Source: Candidatus Aminicenantes bacterium UBA2190 (GTDB lineage Bacteria > Acidobacteriota > Aminicenantia > UBA2199). From it: a stretch of DNA of 64,000 nt. The stretch covers positions 6,658 through 70,657 of the forward strand of contig DCVK01000037.1 in the NCBI GenBank assembly GCA_002335385.1. The letters are read 5' to 3'. Below, piece by piece: positions 16,877 to 24,721 of the stretch (position 1 is its first letter; the number at the start of each line of letters is the position of its first letter). The position numbers were made by a program, and so were the translations under genes. The notes below the pieces were generated by a model. That model was not told where the DNA came from. It saw only the letters and a list, made by a program, of their open reading frames with translations, and searched no databases.

Positions 16877-18979
16877 ATGGACGAGAACAAAAAGGCCGTC
16901 CCGGCCGGTAAAAAGGCCACCGACCGCCAGCGCCGAACCAACTGGCGCCATGTCCTGATCGTGCTGGCGGTCGCGCTTGCCGCCCGCTTCGTCTACCTGG
17001 CTCAGATCGCGGACAATCCCTTTTTCCAGCATCCGATCATCGACGCCCAGACCTACGACGAGATGGCGGTGAACATCGCCGCCGGGCGCGAGCCCATCCC
17101 GGCCCCCTATTTCCAGCCGCCGCTGTATCCCTATTTCCTCGGCCTGCTCTATGCCCTGTTCGGCCGCGATCTCCTGCTCGTGCGCCTGCTGCAGATGGCG
17201 CTGGGAGCACTCAATGCCTGGCTGCTCTACCGGCTCGGTTACCGCCTGTTCGGCCGCGGCACCGCCCTGGCCGCAGCGCTGGCCTTCGGACTCTACGGGC
17301 CGATGCTGTTTTACGAAGGCGAACTGCTGGCCCCGGTGCTGATCGTCCTGCTCAACCTGCTGCTGGCGCTGTCGGCGCTGGAGGCGCTGGAACGTCCCTC
17401 CCTGCCGCGCGCTTTCCTGTGCGGCGCCCTGCTCGGCCTGTCGTCCCTGGCCATGTCGGTAGTCCTGCCCCTGGCCCTGGTCATCCCGATCTATGCCGCC
17501 TGGCAGTGGCGCCGCGCCCCTGCCCGGCCCCGGGCGGCGCGCGCACTGCTGCTCCTGGCGGCGTTCGCCGCCGGCATCCTGCTGGTGATCGCGCCGGTCA
17601 CCTGGCGCAACTGGCGCGTGGGCCGCGAGTTCGTCCCCATCAGCACCAACGCCGGCATCAATTTCTATTTGAGCTCGAGCCCGGACTACGAGAAGAAACT
17701 GGCCATCCGCCCAGGCTACGAATGGGACGAGCTGCTCAACGAGCCGATACGCCTGGGCGTCCACCAGGCCGGCGCCCAATCGGCCTATTTCATGCGCAAG
17801 GCGCTGGCACAGATCGCCGCCGATCCGGCGTCCTACGCGCAACTGCTGGCCAAAAAGCTCTGCTGGCTGGCCAGCGGCAATGAGATCATGCGCGACCAGG
17901 ATGTCTACGCGTTCCGGCAGTATTCGCCGCTGCTGGCGCTGCTGGTCTGGAAGCGGGGGCTGGCCTTCCCTTTCGGAGTGATCCTGCCCCTGGCCCTGCT
18001 GGGCATGGCCCTGGCCTGGCGGCGGCGCCTACCCCTGACCGGGCTGCCCGCCGTTTTCATCCTGGTCCACGCGCTCGTGCTGCTGGCCTTTTTCGTCACC
18101 GCCCGCTACCGCCTGAACGTCCTGCCCTTCCTCGTGCTATTCGCCGCCCACGGCGCCCTGGAGCTGGGACGGCTGCTGCGGCAGAAGCGCTGGCGGGCGG
18201 CGATCACGCCGCTGGCGGCCCTGGCGGCGCTGCTGCTGGTCTGCAACTGGCGGGTCGGCGCCATGAAACGCGACTTCAGCGTCGACGCCTACTACAACCT
18301 GGCCACCCAGCTGCTCAAGGAGGGGGACGACAGCCGCGCCAAGGCCTGGCTGCTGAAGGCGGCGGCGATCGATCCCCTCAACCCCGAGGTCAACGGCAAC
18401 CTGGGGGTGATCTACGAGCAGGAGAAGCGGTTCCAGGATGCGAAGAAGTGCTACCTGCGCATCCTGGAACGCTACCCCGACGACGTCCAGGCCCACCTGC
18501 ACATGGCCGACCTGTGCGCGCGCCTGGGCGAGCTGGAGAAAGCCGGCCAGCATTACGAGCAGGTGCTGGCCGTGGAGACGGAGAACGAGAAGGCCCTGTG
18601 GGGCCGGCAGTTCGTGCGCGGCCTCGCGCGCCAGCGCGACGCCGCGGCACGCTACCCGCTGGTGCGGGATATCCTGGAGCGGCTGGGCGCCAAGCCGGAT
18701 GATCCGGCACTGCTGAACGATCTGGGAGCCGCCTATGTGACATGCGGCTATCCCGACATGGCCATCGAGCCGCTGCGCCTGGTCATCGCCGCCGGTCAAT
18801 TCCTCTCCAGCGCCCACAACAATCTGGGCATCGCCAGGATGCAACTGGGCGACCTCGAGGGGGCCGAACGCGAGTTCCTCTCCGCTCTGGCCATCGATGC
18901 GTCCGACGCCAACGCCCAAATGAACCTGGCTGTCCTGCAGCGGTTCAGAAAGGAGGAGCATGCGCCGAAACCGCGCTGA
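16877..18979 (+). CDS. multi-pass GT39-like glycosyltransferase with C-terminal TPR repeats
   Basis: 700 residues from the ATG at 16877, 5 nt after GGAGG; a start overlapping the previous stop at 16862 lacks a ribosome site. The first about 440 residues hold roughly ten membrane helices with the early acidic loop IIDAQTYDEMA, the FQPPLYPYFLG motif and the RLLQMALGALNAWLLYRL segment typical of dolichyl-phosphate-mannose-protein-mannosyltransferase-like (PMT_2/ArnT superfamily) enzymes. Those use polyprenyl-phosphate sugars on the outer face of the inner membrane. Residues about 455-690 are TPR units (LGVIYEQEKRFQDAKKCYLR, LADL-type repeats, LNDLGAAYVTCGYPDMAIEP). Sits between two sulfatase-fold lipoprotein genes and overlaps the second by 20 nt. 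Acceptor unknown. Confidence 0.82.
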   Translation: MDENKKAVPAGKKATDRQRRTNWRHVLIVLAVALAARFVYLAQIADNPFFQHPIIDAQTYDEMAVNIAAGREPIPAPYFQPPLYPYFLGLLYALFGRDLLLVRLLQMALGALNAWLLYRLGYRLFGRGTALAAALAFGLYGPMLFYEGELLAPVLIVLLNLLLALSALEALERPSLPRAFLCGALLGLSSLAMSVVLPLALVIPIYAAWQWRRAPARPRAARALLLLAAFAAGILLVIAPVTWRNWRVGREFVPISTNAGINFYLSSSPDYEKKLAIRPGYEWDELLNEPIRLGVHQAGAQSAYFMRKALAQIAADPASYAQLLAKKLCWLASGNEIMRDQDVYAFRQYSPLLALLVWKRGLAFPFGVILPLALLGMALAWRRRLPLTGLPAVFILVHALVLLAFFVTARYRLNVLPFLVLFAAHGALELGRLLRQKRWRAAITPLAALAALLLVCNWRVGAMKRDFSVDAYYNLATQLLKEGDDSRAKAWLLKAAAIDPLNPEVNGNLGVIYEQEKRFQDAKKCYLRILERYPDDVQAHLHMADLCARLGELEKAGQHYEQVLAVETENEKALWGRQFVRGLARQRDAAARYPLVRDILERLGAKPDDPALLNDLGAAYVTCGYPDMAIEPLRLVIAAGQFLSSAHNNLGIARMQLGDLEGAEREFLSALAIDASDANAQMNLAVLQRFRKEEHAPKPR

Positions 18980-20303
18980 AAAACGGGACAACGCCCGGCA
19001 GATCCGGGGATGGCTGCCGGTTTTGCTGGCAATGGCGCTGCTTCTCCCATCCTGCGGCCGCAGCCGGCCACAGGCCCTGCCCAATGTCGTGCTGGTGGTC
19101 ATCGACACGCTGCGTCGCGACCATCTGCCCTTCCACGGCTACCCGGTGAACACCGCCCCTTTTCTGACCCGCCTGGCCGCGCAGGGCGTCGTATGCGATT
19201 CCTGTTACTCGGCATCTTCCCATACCTCTCCGGCCACGGCCTCGATGCTGACATCGCTCTATCCTTTCCAGCACGGCGTACAGAAAGGCATGATCGTCAC
19301 GCTGAACCAGCAGGCCCTGGATGCGAGCCTGCGCCTGAACCGCATTCCCGCAGCGGCGCTGACACTGGCCGAATGGCTGCGCGGCAGCGGTTACCGGACC
19401 TTCGCCGTCGCCGATAACCTGAATATCTGTGAGGCCGAGGGGTTTACCCAGGGCTTCGACCGTTTCGTCACCCTGAACAACCGCGGCGCCGCGGAGGTCA
19501 ACCGCCGGGCGCAGCAATGGGAAAAGGAAATGCGCTCCGGCGCGCCGTATTTTCTGTACCTGCACTACATGGATCCCCATGCCCCCTACCTGGGGCATTC
19601 CCCCTGGTACGTTCCCGGCAGCGACGACCTGCGCGATAACCTGGCCAGGTACGACAGCGAGATCCGTTTCGTCGACGAGCGGCTGCGGGAATTGGCCGCC
19701 GCCCTGGCCTGGAAGGAAAACACCATCCTCGTCGTCACGGCCGACCATGGCGAGGAGTTCCTGGAGCACGGCCAGACCGGGCACGGCAAGACACTCTACA
19801 ACGAAGTGCTGCGCGTGCCCCTGCTCTTCTGGAGCCGTTCATTGAACCTGGCGCCGCGACGCCTCAACGCAGCCGTCTCCACTCTCGACATCATGCCGAC
19901 GCTGGGCGCCATGCTGAAACTGGGCGAACGCCAGGGGCTGTCCGGGATCGCACTCTGGCCTTTCGACCGGGCGGACGACGCATCGGCCCCCCGTCCCCTT
20001 TACGCCGCGCTGCTGGCCAGCCGCCCCGGAGCCCCCGACGCCGCGCTGCGCGCCACCATCTGGGATGGCTGGAAATACATCGTCACCGACGAGGCTGGCC
20101 GCGAGCTGTACGATACGCGCCGCCATCCGCGCGAGCGCATCAATCAGTCCGGCAGCGCCGACACGATCGCCCTGGGCGACCGCATGAACAGCCTTTATCT
20201 TTCGTTCAAGAGCCGCTGCCCTGTTTTCCCCCAGGACCTCGGCAGCCGGCGCATCGATCCCGAACTTCTCGCCGAATTGAAGACCCTCGGCTACGTTCAG
20301 TAG
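18960..20303 (+). CDS. second sulfatase-fold lipoprotein
   Basis: 447 residues. The ATG lies 5 nt after AAAGGAGG, inside the end of the preceding gene (20-nt overlap, translational coupling). Signal segment with lipobox LPSC (Cys32). Fold markers: NVVLVVIDTLRRDHLP (about 42-57), HTSPATASMLTSLYP (88-102) and VVTADHGEEFLEHG (about 258-271). The catalytic window reads T89-S-P-A-T93, again without the Cys/Ser-x-Pro-x-Arg signature, as in the partner at 15471. Both lipoproteins end in a similar LKTLGYV / IRSLGYL tail. Likely a phosphatase- or transferase-like member acting in the periplasm on the same substrate as its operon mates; no direct evidence of substrate. Confidence 0.87.
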   Translation: MRRNRAEKRDNARQIRGWLPVLLAMALLLPSCGRSRPQALPNVVLVVIDTLRRDHLPFHGYPVNTAPFLTRLAAQGVVCDSCYSASSHTSPATASMLTSLYPFQHGVQKGMIVTLNQQALDASLRLNRIPAAALTLAEWLRGSGYRTFAVADNLNICEAEGFTQGFDRFVTLNNRGAAEVNRRAQQWEKEMRSGAPYFLYLHYMDPHAPYLGHSPWYVPGSDDLRDNLARYDSEIRFVDERLRELAAALAWKENTILVVTADHGEEFLEHGQTGHGKTLYNEVLRVPLLFWSRSLNLAPRRLNAAVSTLDIMPTLGAMLKLGERQGLSGIALWPFDRADDASAPRPLYAALLASRPGAPDAALRATIWDGWKYIVTDEAGRELYDTRRHPRERINQSGSADTIALGDRMNSLYLSFKSRCPVFPQDLGSRRIDPELLAELKTLGYVQ

Positions 20304-20632
20304 CCGGGCTCACCCCTCCTTTCCGCGGCTGTCCCGGATCGCGGTTGCCCGGCGGCGGCCGATGAAAACAGTTATTTTTCTCAAGTGGACAGCGGGCCGC
20401 AGCGGGATTCGCGCACGCCGATGGCGGCTCATATTTATTCAAATAATTGGCATTTGCCGCTACTTCTGAATGGAAATGCTGAAAGCCTGGGTTTTACCGG
20501 AAATAACACCGCTACCGCGAGCAAGCCGTTCGCCGGGCGCGCCGAATTAAAACACCCGGAAAGCCTGAATGGACAGCGTTCTTCACGATCGGCCCCCGGC
20601 GGGCGTCTCCACGCGCCAACCCGGAGCGTACT
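20304..20632. other. intergenic control region of receptor 20692
   Basis: No gene seen. The stretch is homologous in blocks to the region before receptor 12324, including a candidate activator site, and contains the sigma-54 promoter at its right end. No terminator was recognised for the sulfatase operon. Confidence 0.6.
20437..20471. promoter_or_regulatory. conserved ATTCAA...TGAAT block, candidate activator site
   Basis: ATTCAAATAATTGGC and ACTTCTGAATGGAAATGC repeat the block at 12068-12102, 162-196 nt before the -24 element. The outer ATTCA/TGAAT half-sites are inverted repeats. Enhancer function is inferred from position and conservation. Confidence 0.45.
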
Positions 20633-20648
20633 TGGCACGATCATTGCT
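20633..20648 (+). promoter_or_regulatory. sigma-54 (-24/-12) promoter of receptor 20692-23745
   Basis: TGGCACGATCATTGCT is an exact consensus match and ends 44 nt before the ATG, the same spacing as at 12265. Confidence 0.9.
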
Positions 20649-20691
20649 TGGTTAGCAGTGTTCTGTCAATTTAAAAAGGAGGACGAACAAA

Positions 20692-23600
20692 ATGAGAACT
20701 GTAAAACGGTTCACGATGCTGGCTCTCGGCATGTTCCTGATCTCAGGGCTGCTGTGCGCGCAGCAGACCACGGGCAAGATCTTCGGCTCAGTGCAGCTCG
20801 AAGACGGCTCGCTCATCCCCGGCGTCACCGTCGAGGCCACCAGCCCCAAGCTGGTCGGCAAGGCCACGGCGGTCACCGACGAGAACGGCGCCTTCCGCCT
20901 CTTCAACCTGACGCCCGGCACCTACAAACTGGTGTTCAGCCTGGACGGATTCCAGTCGGTCGTGCGCGATAACGTCCAGGTAGCGCTGGAACAGACCCTC
21001 AACCTGAAGGTGGAGATGAAGCTCGGCAACCTGAACGAGGTGGTCACCGTCTCCGGCCAGGTGGCGCAGATCGACGTCAAGAGCACGGCCAAGGGCATGA
21101 CCCTGACCAAGGAGGTCTTCCAGACCCTGCCCAAGGGCCGGAACTTCGACTCGCTGATCACCGCCATCCCCGGCGTCTCCAATGAGCCGCTGGGCGCGGG
21201 CGGCATGTCGGTCGACGGCGCCTCGGGCCTGGAGAACATGTATTACGTCGACGGCGCCGACACCACCAACATCACGACGGGCCGCCCCGGCCAGAGCGTG
21301 TCGTTCGACTTCGTCGACGAGGTGCAGGTCAAGGCCTCCGGCTACCAGGCCGAGTTCGGCGGCTCGCTCGGCGGCGTGGTCAACGTCATCACCCGCTCGG
21401 GCGGCAACGCCTTCCACGGCGAGGTCGTCGGCTATTACAGCGGCTCCGCGCTGCGCGCCAAGAACGGCCCCAAGCTGGACCTGGACTTCAACGACGATTC
21501 CATCGCCGTCCAGCATCCCTACGACGTCTATTTCGGCGTGGAGGATGACTACACCCTCGAAGGCGGCTTCAACCTCGGCGGCTACATCCTGAAGGACCGG
21601 CTCTGGTTCTTCGGCTCGGTCATCCCGAGCTACTTCCACAACACGCGCACCACCACCTATCTCAGCGGCGAGACGCGGGATTGGCAGCGCACCCAGAACC
21701 AGATGAACTACTCGCTCAAGCTGACCGCCCAGCCGTTCAAGAACCTGCGCGTGGGCGCCAGCGTGGTCAACAACTTCTACAAGTACCAGGGCGACCTGTC
21801 CAACGCCTTCGGCAACCCCAATCCCACCGTTTCCTACGACGACTACGGCTACTCCTACCCCAACATGTCGGGCAACGTCAACGCCGACCTGACCGTGGGC
21901 AACAACTTCATGCTCAGCGCCCGGGCCGGCTATTTCCGGACCGACCAGAACAAACCGCAGGTCTTCCCCACCGAGCCCTGCTTCCAGTTCATGACCGAGG
22001 CTCCCGGCGGCTATTTCCGGACCACCAACATCGGCCTGCTCGACATCCCGGCCGCGTACCAGAAGGCCTCGGGCTATCAGAACTACTCGCGCGCCAATTC
22101 CACCTCGGTCAACAAGAACATCAATGAAAAGCTGAGCGTGAGCTTCGACGCCTCCTACTTCGTGAACCTCGGCGGCGAGCACTCCTGGAAGGCCGGCTTC
22201 AGCTGGATGCGCCGCGGCGAGAACGTCGACAACACCGCCCTCAATCCGGTCCTCTTCTTCGCCTGGGACCGCGACTTCATCGCCTACGGCACCAATTACG
22301 GCCGCGGCAAGTACGGCTACTACGGCGTGCGCGGCAACGACGTGACCGGCCCCTACGGCAACTTCTACAACGCCTACGGCAACATGTTCGCCGGCTACCT
22401 CCAGGATTCCTGGACCATCGCCAACCGCCTGACGCTGAATTTCGGCGTGCGCGCCGAGAAGGAGGTCATCCCCTCCTACAGCGACGACCCGTTGTACAAG
22501 GACATGACCGCCATCGAATTCGATTTCGCCGACAAGATCGCCCCGCGCTTCGGCTTCATCTGGGACGTCAACGGCGACTCCTCGCTGAAGGTGTTCGGCT
22601 CTTTCGGCATGTTCTACGACGTCATGAAGCTCAACATGGCCGCCGGTTCCTACGGCGGCACCAAGTGGAAGAGCGCCTACTACGCCCTGGACACCTACGA
22701 ATGGGACAAGATCGGCGTCGACGGCTACTTCCCCGGGCGCCAGCTGCTCGGTGACGGCAATACGCTCGATTTCCGCGTCCCCTCGTTCGAGGACACCGAT
22801 CCCGACATGAAGCCCATGACCCAGCGCGAGATCTCCTTCGGCCTTGAAAAGAGGCTGCGCGAGAACCTGTCCCTCTCGGTGCGCTTCGTCAACAAGGCCC
22901 TGCTCTGGGCCATCGAGGACTGCGGCATCGTGCTGCCGGCGGGCGAACTGTATTACACCACCAACCCCGGCAGCGACTTCCTCAAGGGGAAATACGCCGA
23001 GGCCAGGGCCGCCGGCCTGATCCCCCAGAACGCTCCCGACTGCGTCAAGGCCAAGCGCGACTACTACGCCATCAACATCTCCCTCGACAAGCGCTTCTCC
23101 GACAACTGGCTGGGCGGCGTCTCCTACACCTACAGCAGCCTGAGGGGCAACTACAGCGGCCTGGCCTCGGGCGACGAGACGGCCACCTCCAACCGCTTCG
23201 GCACGACGGCCCGCTCCAACCCCAACGTCGCCCGCTACTTCGACAACTGGTACGTCTCACTGGACCGCGACCTGAATCCGTCCATCGGCCCGCTGCCCGG
23301 CGACCGCCCCCACTACTTCAAGGCCTATGGCTCCTACTCCTTCCCCATCGGCCTGACCACCGGGCTGGTGCTGAACGCCATGAGCGGCGTGCCGACCTCG
23401 ACCGAATGGGCCATGGATTACCAGGGCTACTTCCCCTTCGGCCGCGGCAACGAGAAACGCTCCCCCTTCCTGTGGTACGCCAACTTCTACTGCGAATACA
23501 ACCTCAAGCTCGGCAGCAACAACCTGAACATCAACCTCAACATCGACAACATCTTCAACATGCAGAAGCCGCAGCGCCTGTACGGGATATACAACCAGGG

Positions 23601-23745
23601 CGCCGTGGCCATCTCCGACGAGCGGATCGCCGAGGGCGCCTGGGACATCAACGACTACGACCCCGTCCTCGACCCGCGCTACCTCATGGGCGAGTATCCC
23701 TACTCGCCGCTGACCGCGCGCCTCGGATTCAAGTTCAGCTTCTAA
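20692..23745 (+). CDS. mosaic Oar-like TonB-dependent receptor
   Basis: 1017 residues: signal peptide (1-23), carboxypeptidase-regulatory domain, plug (DGADTTNI, VITRSGGNAFHGE) and barrel ending FKFSF. An AAGGAGG site lies 8 nt upstream. Residues 1 to about 116 are almost identical, also at DNA level, to the receptor at 12324. From about residue 118 (GQVAQIDVKST, KGRNFDSLITAIPGV, TEAPGGYF, RGNYSGLASGDE) it follows the receptor at 1767, and its 3' untranslated region and terminator also match that gene. This is best explained by recombination between paralogues that swapped promoter and N-terminal module onto a different barrel. Monocistronic, sigma-54 promoter. Ligand unknown. Confidence 0.93.
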   Translation: MRTVKRFTMLALGMFLISGLLCAQQTTGKIFGSVQLEDGSLIPGVTVEATSPKLVGKATAVTDENGAFRLFNLTPGTYKLVFSLDGFQSVVRDNVQVALEQTLNLKVEMKLGNLNEVVTVSGQVAQIDVKSTAKGMTLTKEVFQTLPKGRNFDSLITAIPGVSNEPLGAGGMSVDGASGLENMYYVDGADTTNITTGRPGQSVSFDFVDEVQVKASGYQAEFGGSLGGVVNVITRSGGNAFHGEVVGYYSGSALRAKNGPKLDLDFNDDSIAVQHPYDVYFGVEDDYTLEGGFNLGGYILKDRLWFFGSVIPSYFHNTRTTTYLSGETRDWQRTQNQMNYSLKLTAQPFKNLRVGASVVNNFYKYQGDLSNAFGNPNPTVSYDDYGYSYPNMSGNVNADLTVGNNFMLSARAGYFRTDQNKPQVFPTEPCFQFMTEAPGGYFRTTNIGLLDIPAAYQKASGYQNYSRANSTSVNKNINEKLSVSFDASYFVNLGGEHSWKAGFSWMRRGENVDNTALNPVLFFAWDRDFIAYGTNYGRGKYGYYGVRGNDVTGPYGNFYNAYGNMFAGYLQDSWTIANRLTLNFGVRAEKEVIPSYSDDPLYKDMTAIEFDFADKIAPRFGFIWDVNGDSSLKVFGSFGMFYDVMKLNMAAGSYGGTKWKSAYYALDTYEWDKIGVDGYFPGRQLLGDGNTLDFRVPSFEDTDPDMKPMTQREISFGLEKRLRENLSLSVRFVNKALLWAIEDCGIVLPAGELYYTTNPGSDFLKGKYAEARAAGLIPQNAPDCVKAKRDYYAINISLDKRFSDNWLGGVSYTYSSLRGNYSGLASGDETATSNRFGTTARSNPNVARYFDNWYVSLDRDLNPSIGPLPGDRPHYFKAYGSYSFPIGLTTGLVLNAMSGVPTSTEWAMDYQGYFPFGRGNEKRSPFLWYANFYCEYNLKLGSNNLNINLNIDNIFNMQKPQRLYGIYNQGAVAISDERIAEGAWDINDYDPVLDPRYLMGEYPYSPLTARLGFKFSF

Positions 23746-23773
23746 ACGTCAGCTAGTCCCATAGCCGACTTTT

Positions 23774-23808
23774 GCCCGCCCCCCCTCCGGGGGGCGGGTT
23801 TTTTTTTG
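23774..23808 (+). terminator. Rho-independent terminator of receptor 20692-23745
   Basis: GCCCGCCCCCC, loop TCC, GGGGGGCGGG, then nine T residues; homologous to the terminator at 4825-4858. Confidence 0.93.
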
Positions 23809-23884
23809 CCCATGGAGCCATGAGCGGCCAGCGCCGCGAACGATCCGTCCTGCCGCGGGCCGGGCTGCAGCCGGCGCGATGTTT

Positions 23885-23913
23885 TTGACCATTCCCTTCC
23901 GCCATGGTATAAC
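23885..23913 (+). promoter_or_regulatory. sigma-70 promoter of resB-ccsA
   Basis: TTGACC, 17 nt, TATAAC, with TGG directly before the -10 (extended -10). Predicted start near 23920, so translation must begin after that; this excludes the upstream ATG at 23879. Confidence 0.75.
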
Positions 23914-23932
23914 TGGCGTCAGCGTTCCGCCC

Positions 23933-24721
23933 ATGAAAAATACCATGCGTACAGGTGCCCTGGCCGGGATCGGCCGCTCGCTGGCCTCGCTGAAGTTGAC
24001 CGTCGTCCTGCTGCTGCTGCTGGCGCTGCTGGTCCTCGGCGGCACCGCCTGGCAGGCCGAGCACGGCCTCGATGCGGCCCGGCGCGACGTGTTCTCCGCC
24101 TGGGTTTTTCCGCTCTTCGGCTTCATTCCCCTTCCGGGCCTGCTGGCGGCCGGGCTGCTCCTCTTCGTCAACCTGCTGGCGGCTGCAGCCTTCCGCCTGC
24201 GCTACCGCTGGCGCCACGTTGGGCTGATCCTCATCCACTACGGCCTGCTGCTGCTCATCGCCGGCGGGTTCTACATCGCGCTCTCCAGCGGAGAATATTT
24301 CCTGACCCTGCGCGAGGGCGAAAGCGGGAGTGTCCTTTCGCTCCCCGACGGCCAGAGCGGAGTGCGCCTGCCCTTCGCGCTGAAGCTGATCGACTTCGAG
24401 AAGGTCACGCACCCGGGGACCGACATTCCCAAGAGCTTCACCAGCCGCGTCGAGGTCATCGCCGGCGACGGGCGCAGCCGGAGTGCCGTTATCGCCATGA
24501 ACCGCCCGCTGCGCACGGGCGGCTATGCGTTCTACCAGTCCTCCTATGCCGAGGAGGAAGAAGGGGTGGAAAGCTCCACCTTCTCGGTGGTTCGCAACTC
24601 GGGCCGCTGGCTCCCCTACGCGGCCAGCGCCCTGCTCTTCCTGGGGCTGGCCTGGCATTTCCTGGCCATGATCGCCGTCCAGCGTAAGGAAGTCGCGCCG
24701 GCGACAGGGAGGCATCCATGA
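23933..24721 (+). CDS. resB: cytochrome c biogenesis protein ResB-like
   Basis: 262 residues from the ATG at 23933 (the ATG at 23945 is also possible; no strong ribosome site is visible). Four membrane helices: about 21-38 (TVVLLLLLALLVLGGTAW), about 62-84, about 95-115 and a C-terminal one (YAASALLFLGLAWHFLAMIAV). A periplasmic beta-rich segment lies between the third and fourth (YFLTLREGES, GYAFYQSSYAEEE). This is the core of the ResB half of system II cytochrome c maturation, which holds apocytochrome and heme for thioether formation outside the inner membrane. Shorter than classical ResB (about 450+), matching reduced ResB forms. Overlaps ccsA by ATGA. Confidence 0.85.
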   Translation: MKNTMRTGALAGIGRSLASLKLTVVLLLLLALLVLGGTAWQAEHGLDAARRDVFSAWVFPLFGFIPLPGLLAAGLLLFVNLLAAAAFRLRYRWRHVGLILIHYGLLLLIAGGFYIALSSGEYFLTLREGESGSVLSLPDGQSGVRLPFALKLIDFEKVTHPGTDIPKSFTSRVEVIAGDGRSRSAVIAMNRPLRTGGYAFYQSSYAEEEEGVESSTFSVVRNSGRWLPYAASALLFLGLAWHFLAMIAVQRKEVAPATGRHP

